A stretch of DNA of 64,000 nt. It comes from Cervus elaphus. Lineage: Eukaryota > Chordata > Mammalia > Artiodactyla > Cervidae. The position numbers and the translations under genes were made by a program. Each line of letters begins with the position of its first letter. Positions within the stretch are counted from its first letter, which is position 1. The notes under the pieces were generated by a model. That model was not told the DNA's origin. It ran no database searches and saw only the letters and a list, made by a program, of their open reading frames with translations. Where the stretch lies: contig NC_057823.1 in assembly GCF_910594005.1 (NCBI RefSeq), forward strand, positions 97,946,015-98,010,014. Reading direction: 5' to 3'. Of this stretch, positions 20,961-33,075 are shown piece by piece.

Positions 20961-22833
20961 AAATAGTCTTACTAGAAGAATTACACCAATCGACCCTCTC
21001 ATAGTTGTATAATTAAGTCATTGAGAACATTTATAATTTTTCCACTTGGTCAAATATTGAATATATTACCCAAATCTGGTACTGAAAAGCAAATAAATAA
21101 ATAAATAAAAATGACTCTTTTAATTATAAATATTCTCAGTGAATTAATCTTTAATTTCTCTTCTTAGCCTCATTATGAAAAATTCATCTTCAGATGTTTT
21201 CCCCCCTTTGAATGTATGTGTGTTAGGGAAACCTACTCCTGATGATTTTTATAACACTGTGATCACTATTCTCAACATCTCAACTGGGCTAAAGAAGTAG
21301 GAGTCCTCATTCTCATTAGCTCATCAACCTGGAAGGATGGAATTAAGTCTAACTGTTCAAGCTAAAGGCTCTGATACTATTTTTTGTTTGTTTGTTTACT
21401 TCTCCCTTCCCTATGACTTGTTTATCTATCATAAGACCATCATTGGTAGTCTTATCTTTAAAAATTGTTGAAAATCATACCTTTAATTGGCTTTTATTTC
21501 CCAAGTTTCAGTTGAAAGAAGATATTTTACTATGGACATGGGTATTAGCTAGTGTTGAGATAGTGAATTTATATTGGCTCAAAATTCACTTTAAATACAA
21601 AAAGAATTTCGTATAAGTTATCAGCATTCAGCCTGGAAAATGTTCTTATGTATTAAACTTCTCTTTTTATATAAGGTAAAATAATTTAATAATAGACCTT
21701 TATTTTTTAAGAAGAATGCACTAGAATTATGTTAGATTCAATTGGTTGGTTTATTCATGACATAGATCAGGACAAAGAATAAAGCTTTCCTTTTACTTCC
21801 TTTGCTAATAAGGTTGGTAACTACAGGAGATGTGGAATTGTGGAGCTTGTTTTACCCTGTCAGTTTTTAACATTTTTTCTTTTCTTTGCTGTCTTCCATT
21901 GGTAGCTAGTCAATGAGCTTGGTGAGATGCAGATAAAGACGGTTTAGGTTGCTGTTACATTATTACATTTTATTATCACATATTTAAGAATAAAATTTTT
22001 AATCAGAATATTTATGGAGCACTTCTGCATACAACATTACTTATTTCATCTGAAAAGGATTAAATGAAAAATCCTGTTTATCAGGGAAAAACAGTGGATA
22101 CCTTTATATTTTTACTTAATATAATCTGTTTTATAATTATTGAATCAGTTGTATAAATATTTTCCATTTCAAATTGTTGAAGACCTTCTATTTCATTTCT
22201 CAAAAACTGGAGTCAAACTACTTTGCCCTTCTGAGGCATGAAATCTGTTTCAATCACAACAAGTTGTCATATTTTTGGAATATTAATTCAGTATAAAAGA
22301 TAAGTCTGGTATTTTATAAATCTTAAGATGTGAATAATCTCTAGCATCAGTATAAAAGATAGTAATGAAGCTGAAGTTAATGCAGTACAAACTATAAACA
22401 ATATAAACAGAAGATTTTGTTGGGAAGTACTTGTACGCTGTGAGAATGTATGAGTTAGAAAGTTATCAAAATCAAAAGTTAAAATAATGTTACTATGGAA
22501 ACCGATTGGCATTATCATTGGACAGCCAGTTCCAATTTTGTTTGCTGCTTATCATACTGTACTTGATAATATCTTTGCAGTAGAATCAACCTCATGAATC
22601 TATCTTCTTGGTAGTAATATTTTCACTAGCTCTTGCGGATGATTCCTAACATTTTCAAAGAGTCAGGTACAGTGGCTTGTACTAATACTCATGTAAATAC
22701 ATGTTTTTGAGGAGAAAATCTGTAATTTATTTTGGGCCCTGTGAAAGCGTACTTATGGTGATTCACAAAGAAGGCAGTTAAGTAGTTCATTCTCAGTTGT
22801 CTCAAAATGATCATTTTATCAATAACACATCTT
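20961..22833. other. Single-copy DNA
   Basis: Carries an (AAAT)n tract at 21091-21110. The small frames at 21392 and 22288 have no supporting features. Nothing else recognised. Confidence 0.45.
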
Positions 22834-23050
22834 TGGTGGTTTAGTTGCTAAGTCGTGTCCAACTCTTCTGAACCCGTGGACTGTAGCCTGCTAGACTCCT
22901 CTGTCCATGGGATTCTCCAGGCAAGAATAATGGAGTGGTTGCCATTTTCTTCTCCAGGGGATCTTCCCATTCCAAGGATCGAGCCCACATCTCCTGTATC
23001 TCCTGCTTTGTAGATGGATTCATTACCCACTGAGCCACCTGGGGAAAGCC
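22834..23050 (-). mobile_element. Bov-tA SINE
   Basis: Antisense full-length-type Bov-tA: tail 'gtcgtgtccaactc', body 'ggattctccaggcaagaataatgg', head 'cattacccactgagccacctgg' at the right end. No clear target duplication. Confidence 0.88.
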
Positions 23051-23389
23051 CTGCTCCTGACCTTGGGTATTACTGCTTAGTTCATTTACTGTGCCCTGCT
23101 CAGGACCCCAGGGCACACGTCCTACAGTGGCTGTGGTCCCTGAAAGAGTCAAAATGCCACTTTAACTTGCTTCTGGAGTCCCAGAAATTAGTGTGATTCC
23201 AGGCTGATATCATAAGAAAGGCTGATATGAATTCTGATTTATTAGGTAATTTTTCTTTGACTCTCAACTAGTTATGGTGCTATTTTTTTTAGACTCTTTT
23301 TACACACCTATCTTTAAAAAATAGAATTATTTGAGCTTTAAGTAGGTGATGAAAGTTGATGTACCTAAAATAAAAGCTTATTTAATTTA

Positions 23390-23492
23390 CCTTCACAACA
23401 GTCCTGTATGGTAGGTAGGTTATCATCCTCACTTTACAGATGACAGTACAGAGACTCAGATCAAAGGAGTATGCCTAAGATTTTCTGCTGAT
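23390..23492 (-). repeat. MIR SINE remnant
   Basis: 'cacaacagtcctgtatggtag', then 'atcctcactttacagatgacagtacagagactcag', is the MIR core in antisense. Confidence 0.65.
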
Positions 23493-23509
23493 TACATGTT
23501 ACAACTATC

Positions 23510-25455
23510 AGTTCAGTCTCTCAGTCGTGTCCGACTCTTTGAGACCCCAGGGCCTGCAGCATGCTAGGCCTCCCTGCCCATCACCAATTCCCAGAGTTTA
23601 CTCAAACTCATGTCCATTGAGTCGGTGATGCCATCCAACCATCTCATCCTCTGTTGTCCCCTGCTCCTCCTGCCTTCAATCTTTCCTGCATCAGCGTCTT
23701 TTCCAGTGAGTCAGTTCTTCACATCAGGTGGCCAAAATATTGGAGTTTCATCTTCAACATCAGTCCTTACAATGAATATTCAGGGCTGATTTCCTTTAGG
23801 ATTGACTGGTTGGATCTCCTTGCAGTCCAAGGGACTCTCAAGAGTCTTCTCCAACACCACAGTTCAAAAGCATCAATTTTTCAATGCTCAGCTTTCTTTA
23901 TAGTCCAACTCTCACATCCATACATGACTCCTGGAGAAACCATAGCCTTGACTAGATGGACCTTTGTTGACAAAGTAGTGTCTCTGTTTTTTAACATGCT
24001 GTCTAGGTTGGTCATAACTTTCCTCCCAAGGAGTAAGCGTCTTTTAATTTCATGGCTGCAGTCACCATCTGCAGTGATTTTGGAGCCCAAAAAATAAAGT
24101 CTGCCACTGTTTCCACTGTTTCTACATCTATTTGCCATGAAGTGATGGGACCAGATGCCATGATCTTAGTTTTCTGAATGTTGAGCTTTAAGTCAACTTT
24201 TTCACTCTCCTCTTTCACTTTCATCAAGAGGCTCTTTAGTTCTTCACTTTCTGCCATAAGGGTGGTGTCATCTGCATATCTGAGGTTATTGACATTTCTC
24301 CCAGCAATCTTGATCCCAGTTTGTGCTTCTTCCAGCCCAGCGTTTCTCATGATGTACTCTGCATATAAGTTAAATAATCAGGGTGACAATATACAGCCTT
24401 GATGTACTCTTTTTCCTATTTGGAACCAGTCTGTTGTTCCATGTTCAGTTCTAACTGTTGCTTTCTGACCTGCATACAGAGGCAGGTCTGGTGGTCCGGT
24501 ATTCCCATCTCTTTCAGAATTTTCCACAGTTTATTGTGATCCACACAGTGAAAGGCTTTGGCATAGTCAATAAAGAAGAAATAGATGTTTTTCTGGAACT
24601 CTCTTGCTTTTTTGATGATCCAGAAGATGTTGGCAATTTGATCTCTGGTTCCTCTGCCTTTTCTAAAACCAGCTTTAACATCTGGAAGTTCATGGTTCAC
24701 GTATTGTTGAAGCCTGGCTTAGAGAATTTTGAGCATTACTTTGCTAGCTTGTGAGATGCATGCAATTATGCAGTAGTTTGAGCATTCTTTGGCATTGCCT
24801 TTCTTAGCAATTGGAATGAAAACTGACATTTTCCAGTCTTGTGGCCACTGCTGAGTTTTCCAAATGTGCTAGAATATTGAGTGCAGCATTTTCGCAGCAT
24901 CATCTTTTAGGATTTGAAATAGTTCAACTGGAATTCCATCACCTCCATAGCTTTGTTCATAGTGATGCGTCCTAAGGCCCGCTTGACTTCACATTCCAGG
25001 ATGTCTGGCTCTAGGTGAGTGCTCACACCATCGTGATTATCTGGGTCATGAAGATCTTTTTTGTACAGTTCTTCTGTGTGTTCTTTCCACCTCTTCTTAA
25101 TATCTTCTGCTTCTGTTAGGTACATGCCATTTCTGTCCTTTATTGTGCCCATCTTTGCATGAAATGTTCTCTTGGTATCTCTAATTTTCTTGAAGAGATC
25201 TCTAGTCTCCCACTCTATTGCTTTCCTCTATTTCTTTGCAGTGATCACTGAGAAAGGCTTTCTTATCTCTCCTTGCTATTCTTTGGAACTCTGCATTCAT
25301 ATGAGTATCTTTCCTTTTCTCCTTTGCTTTTGGCTTCTCTTTTCACAGCTATTTGTAAGGCCTCCTTGACAATCATTTTGCTTTTTTGCATTTCTTTTTC
25401 TTGGGGTTGATGTTGCTCCCTGTCTTCTGTACAATGTCACAAGCCTCTATCCTAT
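23510..25455 (-). mobile_element. BovB, longest copy in the window
   Basis: About 1.95 kb antisense. It runs from the 3' tail through the RT (YADD codons intact at 24267-24278; motif A reads FIDYAKAFH, the last Asp replaced) into the C-terminal end of the endonuclease-RT linker, up to about 25455. No convincing target duplication at the edges. Confidence 0.93.
23881..25152 (-). pseudogene. BovB reverse transcriptase, broken into several frames
   Basis: The coding region is split into at least four minus-strand frames: 25152-24907 (linker, MGTIKDRNGMYLTEAEDIKK), 24700-24416 (RT fingers and palm with motif A), 24350-24012 (YADD region) and 24138-23881 (thumb). Frameshifts near 24340-24416 and 24110, and a stop-containing gap 24701-24906, separate them. 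Motif A lost an aspartate (AFH instead of AFD), so the enzyme is inactive even apart from the frameshifts. No host gene is associated. Confidence 0.85.
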
Positions 25456-26081
25456 AATTAAATTCAGAGTCTTCTTACAGTGAAGTCTCTGATCTTAACC
25501 ACTGTAATTTTCAGTCTCCTTATTATTCTGCCTAGTATATGAAGTCAGTTTTGTACAAAAGGCAATTTATTCATAAGCATAACACTATTCTCTTTGTTGA
25601 TGAAGCATTTTGGCTCTTAAAGGTGAATTATAGATTGCAATGGGAAACTTACCTGGTCAGCAATTGTTCCTGGGATAGAGGGGTAGAAGTTGGTGTGATT
25701 TCTAGCGCAAAAGGCCTTGTCAGCTGGCTCCTGGGATGAGGACTATGGCATTGGTCATACTTTTAGAGAAACTGGGGCAAAGGGCTTCAACAAGTAAATG
25801 TTTTCCTCAGTCTGTCTGTTTTAATCCACTGTCTTCCTTTGCAAGGCTTTCCTTTAGGACATCTTTCAATATGCTAAAATATCTAAAACTATATTAGTTT
25901 TGTCAAGGCAATAATACTATAACTATACAATGTTTGGGTTGTGAAATATATTGACAAATTTTAATTGCAAAATATTGGTTAGAGAGGAATATATGTTATA
26001 TAATGAGCAGAAAACTCATCAAAGAATTTGCTTATAAAAATGAAGGAAAACTATGCAACTCAAGCTCTGCAGGCCAGCCAG
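25456..26081. other. Single-copy DNA
   Basis: No repeats recognised and only frames under 70 codons. Confidence 0.45.
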
Positions 26082-26094
26082 GATGTAAGGAGCT

Positions 26095-26226
26095 GCTGCT
26101 GCTGCTGCTAATTCACTTCATTTGTGTCCGACCTGCAGCGACCCCATGGACTGCAGCCTGCCAGGCTCCTCCTTCCATGGGATTTTCCAGGCAAGAGTAC
26201 TGGAGTGGGGTGCCATTGCCTTCTCC
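26095..26226 (-). mobile_element. BovA2 SINE with target duplication
   Basis: Antisense BovA2 beginning with the (CTG)n tail complement at 26095-26110. GATGTAAGGAGCT duplicates at 26082-26094 and 26227-26239, exactly at both ends. The exact duplication and low divergence mark a recent insertion. Confidence 0.93.
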
Positions 26227-26239
26227 GATGTAAGGAGCT

Positions 26240-26748
26240 AGAGTGAGAATTTGTGGAGATAACATGGAGTGTGAAAAGACAAGGAGAAAACTAGGCAAAG
26301 TAAATCATAAAAGCAGTGATATTTCCATTCTGTTGAGTGAGGAGTGAAGGCAGTGGAAAATCCTGAAATAAGATAATGAAAAAAAGTTAGTCTTAAAGCT
26401 TGACTCACTACAGTTGTCTTGTCGAAAGAAACCCTACCTATGGTAATGGTAGTATAAGTAATAGAACCATCTTCTAAAGAAGGAAATGTGGTAAAAGGTA
26501 GGCCTTCAATCATCTGATTGGTAATTTGCTTCCATGAGGCTGTGGGGAGATCTGGGATGGAATTTGAGAAGTTTTGAGTGGAGGAATATGCATATAAGGG
26601 AGGAACTTGAACTTACACTCTTGAGAGCCTAAGGTTTACTTGGCTGCTTGTTTCTCCTGCTGATTTGAATGCAGCCAGTGTCATCAATATATTGAGTAAA
26701 TTTGTGTGTGAGATAACTTAGATAGTTACATCTCTGTTATCTTGTTTG
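26240..26748. other. Single-copy DNA
   Basis: A 91-codon minus-strand frame (26238-26513) partly overlaps the SINE and has no motif. Nothing else. Confidence 0.45.
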
Positions 26749-26957
26749 GGCTTCCCTGTTGGCTCAGAAGGTAAAGTGTCAGCCCGCAATGCAGGAGACC
26801 TGGATTCGATCCCTGGGTTGGGAAGATCCCCTGGAGAAGGACATGGCAACCCACTCCAGTACTCTTGCCTGGAGAATTCCATGTATTGAGGAGCCTGGTT
26901 ACAGTCCATGGGGTTGCAAAGAGACATGACTGAGCGACTTCACTTTCTTTCTTTCTT
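26749..26957 (+). mobile_element. Bov-tA SINE
   Basis: Full-length type. A-box-like TGGCTCAGAAGG in the head, 'ggattcgatccctgg' B-box region, BovB-like body and a short (TTTC)n tail at 26943-26957. Confidence 0.9.
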
Positions 26958-27180
26958 TATCTTTTTGGTGCCTACGGGTCACCATCATGGCTTGGAAAGA
27001 AATGAAAAATTTCCTGGAATGGAAAAGAGTCATTTTTCTTATACCTGTATAAAGATTGCAAACAATCTAAGTAGCAGCTGTTACCCAACCATGAGAGGTT
27101 CTCATTTTCTTATTAATAGTAAGATGCCTTCCGTTTGTGACTTGTGCCCTTCTGCTCAATTAGAGCATACCCTTTGTATT

Positions 27181-27319
27181 CTTTTTTTTTCCCTTTATTT
27201 ATTTATTTATTTTCCAGTGGGTTTTGTCATACATTGATATGAATCAGCCATAGATTTACACGTATTCCCATCCCAATCCCCCCTCCCACCTCCCTCTCCA
27301 CCGGATTCCTCTGGGTCTA
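27181..27319 (-). mobile_element. Very short L1 3' end with target duplication
   Basis: 139 bp of antisense L1 3' UTR beginning with a T-rich poly-A complement (27181-27214, with TTTA repeats). ACCCTTTGTATT flanks it at 27169-27180 and 27320-27331. Extreme 5' truncation, no coding sequence. Confidence 0.92.
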
Positions 27320-27400
27320 ACCCTTTGTATTTTTTTAATAGTTTATATTATGAAAATGATGCTGCTGGATATTATTTAAGAGGAATAAACTGTGACAAAA

Positions 27401-27527
27401 TTGTGCCCTCGGTCGCTCAGTTGTGTCTGACTCTTTGCAACCCCATAAACTGTAGCCCACCAGGCTCCTCTGTCTGTGGGGTTTTCCAGGCAAGAACACT
27501 GGAGCAGGTTACCATTTCCTTCTCCAG
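27401..27527 (-). mobile_element. Truncated Bov-tA/BovA SINE
   Basis: Antisense body and tail without the tRNA-like head. GTGACAAAA flanks at 27392-27400 and 27528-27536. Confidence 0.88.
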
Positions 27528-27536
27528 GTGACAAAA

Positions 27537-29535
27537 CTAGAAAGTACATTAAATTCTCACTAAGAGACGTGGATTGTACACATGTGCAGCCCTGGTCAGG
27601 GACCCTGCGAGCCCATTTGACATGCTTGTCTTTAACAGGGAAGCCCTCCTTCCCTGTAAGACTGGAGACGCATCTCCATTTCCACTTTGTGACTGTGGCT
27701 CCTGGCTTCTCCCCTGTTCTTATGACTACAGTGCACACCAGCTCTCAGGGCAGATTAATTCTCTTCCTCAGTGTAGAACAGGACAGCTTAAAGCAAGGTC
27801 ATTTTATTTACAAAATAAATCGCAATATTGGTTGAAGCTTGGAAGGGAAAAAAAAAGCAACTCCCAACAAGATTGTTCAGTATTGCGGCCGATGAGAGCT
27901 TGTAAGCTTGACCTCGGTGTTCTCAGAGACAGCCATATATCCACCAAAAGCTGAACAAATAATGGTGCTTCACTTGATCTTCTGTAAGGCAAGAAACTGT
28001 GGTGTGTGTTGATAGGAAGTTGGCCTCCTGTTGGCCCTTTTACCTGGAAAAGAAAACAGAAGGCTCTTTACTCATCTTGACTTTGGCAGTAGACTTGTCC
28101 CCTCTGCTATCAGCAAGGTGATTTTTATGTACGTAAGGGCTGTTAATCAAAGTGTAAAAACTCTGCTGGCAAAAAAGAAGAGGGAGAAAGAAATAGGGGG
28201 AGGTGGGGAAACTTGGGGGAGAGAGTGAGAAGAGGGAGGGAGGGAATAGAGAGAAACAAATGTAAGAAGGAGTGTCGGCCGAATGAAAAAAGAGATGCCT
28301 AGTCAGGCAGAAAGTTGAAATGGAAGTAAATAAATATAGGGGAAAGAAGCGAAACACGAGTTTTCTAGGGCCCCGTGCGCTTGTGGTAATTACCGCAGTT
28401 CACAGTAGACTGGAAAGATAAAAGGAAGAGTCTGTCAGAAAGTTGAGGTCCTCTGGATTGCAGATGAAAAATGGCCTTCAGAGAGTACATAAAGTTCTTC
28501 AAAGGCTGCTCTGTTCTGAATACCAAGCAGGCTCGCAGGACACATCCCCTTCAGAAGTGCTCAGAAAAGGTGATGTGGGCAGTGGCCCACGCAGACGTCC
28601 GGGAAGAGGGCGCCTCGTGATGAATGATTCATCTCCACTGACGCTGCCCGTCATATTTCTCAGCCCTGAGTTGGGCTTGAGAGGGGAGGAGAGATACCAA
28701 AATTCAAATACATACAGGGCAAAAAATGAGTCTTTGCCTTGCTGTTCTGTAGGCTTGTGTTCAAAACCAAGGACTATTCATGATTTCCTTGCTGACCTGT
28801 GCTTTGGCATCGCTATCTTCTGTATTTTAAAATTCTTCGCTCACATAAAACTCGCAGAGCTTTATTTTTTTTTACCATAAATGGATTGAATTCTCTAGGC
28901 CATAAACTGCTTTAAATGGAGTCACTTGGGGTTGGAGAATAAATTACTTGTTATTAGAATGCATCTTCCTATAGTGTTTTATTTTCAAAGGTCGTCACAT
29001 TTTACTTTATACTTATTTCACAAGTAGCAGTTGCACAGCGTGCCTTTTGCCTGAGGAGACACTACCATTTAAACACATTTCTGGGTCAATTAATATTATT
29101 TAAAATTCCTAAACCACAGAATACACAGCCTAACTACTCAAGTTGTTGAAGGGCTTCATGGGAAATGGAGATAGTAAAGTTTTTGCTCTTATCTGCCTCT
29201 TTAGTTGTTACAGTTATTACTTTAATTGTTTGAGATATTTAGCAATAGCTCCTACCATCACTTTACTAATGCTGCAGAAACTGGTAATTCTTTCTTCTGC
29301 TTCTGTCTCTGTTTGTGAGTGAGAATAATATTTTGATAAAATTGTCCTGAAAGTAAGCATTAATTAGACGAGAAGACATTGTGTCCTTATTTCTTAGTAA
29401 ACTGTGAATCACGAATAAATCTGTGGTTTAAGGCTAGAAATAAATCAATCTTTGTAGTTGAGTGCTGGGTCATTTGGATTTAATAGATAAAAATCTTCAG
29501 TTGATAAGGAACCAAATTCCCCTCAGGTCTTATGT
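27537..29535. other. Single-copy DNA with purine tract; no known repeats
   Basis: Two kilobases free of recognised mobile elements, with higher GC than the surroundings in 27560-28800. Frames at 27476-27835, 27574-27954 and 28443-28880 (145 codons) are the longest outside transposons, but they lack motifs and one another's support. It contains the purine tract below and a perfect palindrome GGTAATTACC at 28385-28394 (TAATTA homeodomain-type core). A regulatory role is conceivable but unproven. Confidence 0.4.
28173..28257 (+). repeat. Purine-rich G/A tract
   Basis: About 85 bases almost free of pyrimidines, containing G-runs of 3-5 (GGGGG, GGGG, GGGGG, then GGGAGGGAGGG). Such tracts can form triplex or G-quadruplex DNA. 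The longest spacing between the two G clusters exceeds the usual loop limit. Confidence 0.7.
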
Positions 29536-29800
29536 ATTTATGTTTAATCCATTTTGAGTTGATTTTTGTGTCTGATATAAGAAAAGGTTTTAATTCATAC
29601 TTCTGAGTATTATACAGTGTTCCTAGCATCAGTTGTTGAAATGACTGTCCTTCCCTCATTGTGTATTCTTGGCATCATTGTCAAAGACGAGTTTACCAAA
29701 TATGGGTGGATTGTTTTCCAGGCACTCTTTTCTGTTCCGCTGGTCTTTATGCTGTTGTTTTTGTCTGTTTCATACTGTTTTAATTACTGTAGCTTCGTTG
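29536..29800 (-). mobile_element. Old L1 (L1M-type) remnant
   Basis: 'tttaatccattttgagttgatttttgtg' opens a block of ORF2 sequence in antisense, followed by the 'cattgtgtattcttggcatc' and 'ttctgttccgctggtcttt' landmarks. An 85-codon + frame here is the antisense shadow. Confidence 0.8.
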
Positions 29801-29909
29801 TTTTCTTGTACTATTGTACAAACACCATAGTTGTGACCTTACACAAAAGTGTCAAAATAGCTCAGAAGGAATGATTGAAGCACAAAAGAACTGATGACAA
29901 AAATATTGT

Positions 29910-29946
29910 AAATACTACAACTCAGGAAAAAAATACTACAACTCAG
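29910..29946 (+). repeat. 16-bp short direct repeat
   Basis: AAATACTACAACTCAG occurs at 29910-29925 and 29931-29946. Confidence 0.85.
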
Positions 29947-30239
29947 AATAACAGTTACAGTGAAAATAATGAACAGAGTCCTTTGCATGTGAAGATGTGA
30001 GTCTTTCTTCTTGGGGATTCAAATGCAGTGTGAATTTGTTGGTGTTATTTCTATACAAACAGCCAAAAAAGGAAAGATATCCAGTAGTTAATCAAATAAT
30101 ACATTTTTTGGATATTAGATTTTGTTAGCTTGCTCTTCTCGTCCTAAGTCTGGAGAACACGGTACAAAATATTGTTTTTTAAACAGTCTTATGACTCATT
30201 AAAATTTTGCATAATAAAAAGCACAGTAAGTTTTATGAT

Positions 30240-31284
30240 CAGTTTAGTTCAGTTCAGTCGCTCAGTCATGTCTGACTCTGCGACCCCCATGGACTGCAAC
30301 ACGCCAGGCCTCCCTGTCCTTCACCAACTCCTGGAGTCCACCCAAACCCGTGTCCATCGAGTCAGTGATGCCATCCAACCATCTCATCCTCTGTCGTCCC
30401 CTTCTCCTCCTGTCCTCAATCTTTCCCAGCATCAGGGTCTTTTCAAATGAGTCAGATCTTCGCATCAGGTGGCCAGAGTATTGGAGTTTCAGCTTCAGCA
30501 TCAGTGCTTCCAATGAACACCCAGGACTGGTCTCCTTTAGGATGGACTGGTTGGATCTCCTTGCAGTCCAAGGGACTCTCAAGAGTCTTCTCTAATACCA
30601 CAGTTCAAAAGCATCAATTTTTCGGCGCTCAGCTTTCTTTATAGTCCAACTCTCACATCCATACATGACTCCTGGAGAAACCATAGCCTTGACTAGATGG
30701 ACCTTTGCTAGCAAAGTAATGTCTCTGCTTTTTAATATGCTGTCTAGGTTGGTCATAACTTTCCTTCCAAGGAATAACTGTCTTTTAATTTCATGGCTGC
30801 AATCACCATCTGCAGTGATTTTGGAGCCCAGAAAAATAAAGTCAGCCACTGTTTCCACTGTTTCCCCATCTATTTGCCATGAAGTGATGGGACCAGGTGC
30901 CATGATCTTAGTTTTCTGAATGTTGAGCTTTAAGCCAACTTTTTCACTCTCCTCTTTCACTTTCATCAAGAGGCTTTTTTGTTCCTCTTCACTTTCTGCC
31001 ATAAGGGTGGTGTCATCTGCATATCTGAGGGTATTGATATTTCTCTCAGCAATCTTGATTCCAGCTTGTGCTTCTTCCAGCCCAGCGTTTCTCATGATGT
31101 ACTCTGCATATGAGATAAATAAGCAGGGTGACAACATACAGCCTTGATGTACTCCTTTTCCTGTTTGGAACCAGTCTGTTGTTCCATGTCCAGTTCTAAC
31201 TGTTGCTTCCTGACCTGCATACAGGTTTCTCAAGAGGCAGGTCAGGTGGTCTGGTATTCCCATCTCCTTCAGAATTTTCCACAA
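30240..31284 (-). mobile_element. BovB, 5'-truncated, with target duplication
   Basis: 1.05-kb antisense BovB. The 3' tail at 30240 includes (GTTCA)n. TTTTATGAT flanks at 30231-30239 and 31285-31293. Little divergence from consensus-like blocks elsewhere in the window: among the youngest BovB copies here. Confidence 0.93.
30592..31284 (-). pseudogene. BovB reverse transcriptase fragment, open
   Basis: 230 uninterrupted minus-strand codons, entering from the truncated 5' end (WKILKEMGIPDHLTCLLRN) through QTGKGVHQGCMLSPCLF, the catalytic YADD at 31012-31023, the ITSWQIDGE and KITADGDCSHEIKR blocks and on to PGVMYGCESWTIKKAE. The frame ends at 30592 just before the conserved RVPWTARRSNQS block, which follows in another frame, so one frameshift separates them. 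The N-terminal endonuclease and RT motif A are lost by truncation, so no autonomous activity is possible. Confidence 0.85.
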
Positions 31285-31293
31285 TTTTATGAT

Positions 31294-31874
31294 AAACCCA
31301 TTAATTTTTCATCTAAAACAAGTACAAAATGTTGCTTTCCTGCTTTAGAACTAAGGTGTCCATCAAAGTTTCGCTCTGTGTAAATACAGTCACAGGTTAT
31401 AGTATTTTCAAGAAGATTGTAAACATAGCTGCCAGTAATGACGAACATTTTGTTCAGAGACCAAGCAGAATGTTCTGGTTAATAAGACAGCATATATTTA
31501 TGTAACTATCACCTGTCTCCTAGTTAGATATTTCACATTTAAGTTGAACACAATTGGTAGTGTACAGTATGTGATTTTGTTCTTAGTATCTAACGATAAA
31601 GACCTTGTGACCCTGCTAAGTGCTCTTTGCATATTAAAGGAAAACAGTACAATGAATTTTGAATAGGCTTGAAGAAATACTGTTGAGATTAGTCTTAATG
31701 CAGTCCAGCTACGTAGTACAATGCCACAAAAATCAGGTTGTCAAATAATACTTTTAGTTTATAGAATGTAGTCACGAGGTATGAGGGCTATAGCTAGTTT
31801 TGGAGACTGTATTTCTAGCCCACCAACCTGACAAACAGACACGGTCAACTTTGGTAATCCAAACATCTGGATGT
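31294..31874. other. Single-copy DNA
   Basis: AT-rich, no repeats recognised. Confidence 0.45.
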
Positions 31875-31884
31875 CTTTTCTCAC

Positions 31885-32080
31885 GTGTGTGCAAGTGTGC
31901 TCAATCGGTTTGGTCATGTCTGACTCTCCTCGCCAGGCTCTGTCCATGGCATCCTCCAGGCCAGAATCCTGGAGGCCCTCCTCCAGAAGATACTCCTGAC
32001 CCAGGGATCAAACCCACACGTCCTGCATCTCCTGCGTTGTAGGCGGATTCTTTAACCACTGAGCCACCTGGGAAGCCCAC
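31885..32080 (-). mobile_element. Bov-tA SINE with target duplication
   Basis: Antisense Bov-tA ending in the tRNA-like head ('aaccactgagccacctgggaagcc'). CTTTTCTCAC flanks at 31875-31884 and 32081-32090. Confidence 0.92.
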
Positions 32081-32090
32081 CTTTTCTCAC

Positions 32091-32979
32091 AAACTTCCAT
32101 TCTTTCTCCACTATTATGAAATATAGGAAAATGATGTGATCAAAATGATGTACTTCATGAACACTGTTTGTAGGCCAGTTTGTATTCACCCAGGGATAAA
32201 AGGATACCATGAGTCTTTTCTTTCACCTTACTTGTATTTTAGAGTCTGCATCAAAGTTTGGGGTCAGGCAGTGGGTCAGAAGGCGGTTGTTAAGGTGGAT
32301 AGTTCTGGCTTCAAAATGGGGCTACAGGGCTTCTAAAAGCCCTACATGGTAGAATAGGTATCATTCACAACATGTCTCCTGCTGATGATTGATTTTGGAA
32401 ACAGAGAGTGAAATTTGGGTGTATGATTTGGGTGCGTATGCCCTCAATGTTTGTGGAGGCGTGAGGAGCACTTTCCCATTTGAAAGAGTACAGACAGAGG
32501 ACAAGGTGTTTATAGGAGTTAATGAATTGGCAGATGATGTCTGATTTGCCAAACCTGAAAGCCCTATTTGCCAACCACTGTGCATTGGTGTAATAGCAAT
32601 AAAACAAACACAAAAGGAGCAAGAGAATAACTTATCTTGCCAAAGATGTCAGAATTTAATTTTGGAAAAAATAGAGGAACATAATTTTTTTAAAAGTTTG
32701 TAAAGTTGTAGGATGAAGTCTGCATCCAGCCTGGAATTGTAATGATGGATACAATAGATAGATAACATAGATAAGCCAAAGAAGAGCATTCCTTCAAGTC
32801 CAGCTATAGGAAGAAAAGTGATTATACCACTTTCCTTCCAATGCATCACTTATATTCCCTTTAATACATTTTTAAACAATAGATATTGACATTTTCTGAG
32901 TTGCTTATGAGTTTTATCAATCGAATATGAATATAATTAACATGCAGCATTATGTTGAACTATTAAATCAGTAACATTT
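32091..32979. other. Single-copy DNA
   Basis: Two overlapping minus-strand frames of about 80 codons (32361-32622) have no motif. No repeats recognised. Confidence 0.45.
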
Positions 32980-32991
32980 AAATTACAATGT

Positions 32992-33075
32992 ATGACAAAA
33001 CCCACTGAAATGTTGTGAAGTAATTAGCCTCCAACTAATAAAATAAAATAAAATAAAATAAAATAAAATAAAAAT
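32992..33075 (+). mobile_element. Ultra-short L1 3' end (84 bp) with target duplication
   Basis: Only the last roughly 50 bp of the L1 3' UTR plus an (AAAAT)n tail at 33040-33075. AAATTACAATGT flanks at 32980-32991 and 33076-33087. The CAATGT of the target also matches the L1 sequence at that point, so the 5' junction is microhomology-assisted. Confidence 0.92.

Noticed and set aside
28443..28880. 145-codon + frame as a novel protein
   Set aside because: No motif, no neighbouring exon signals, and other frames of similar length overlap the region; chance is sufficient.
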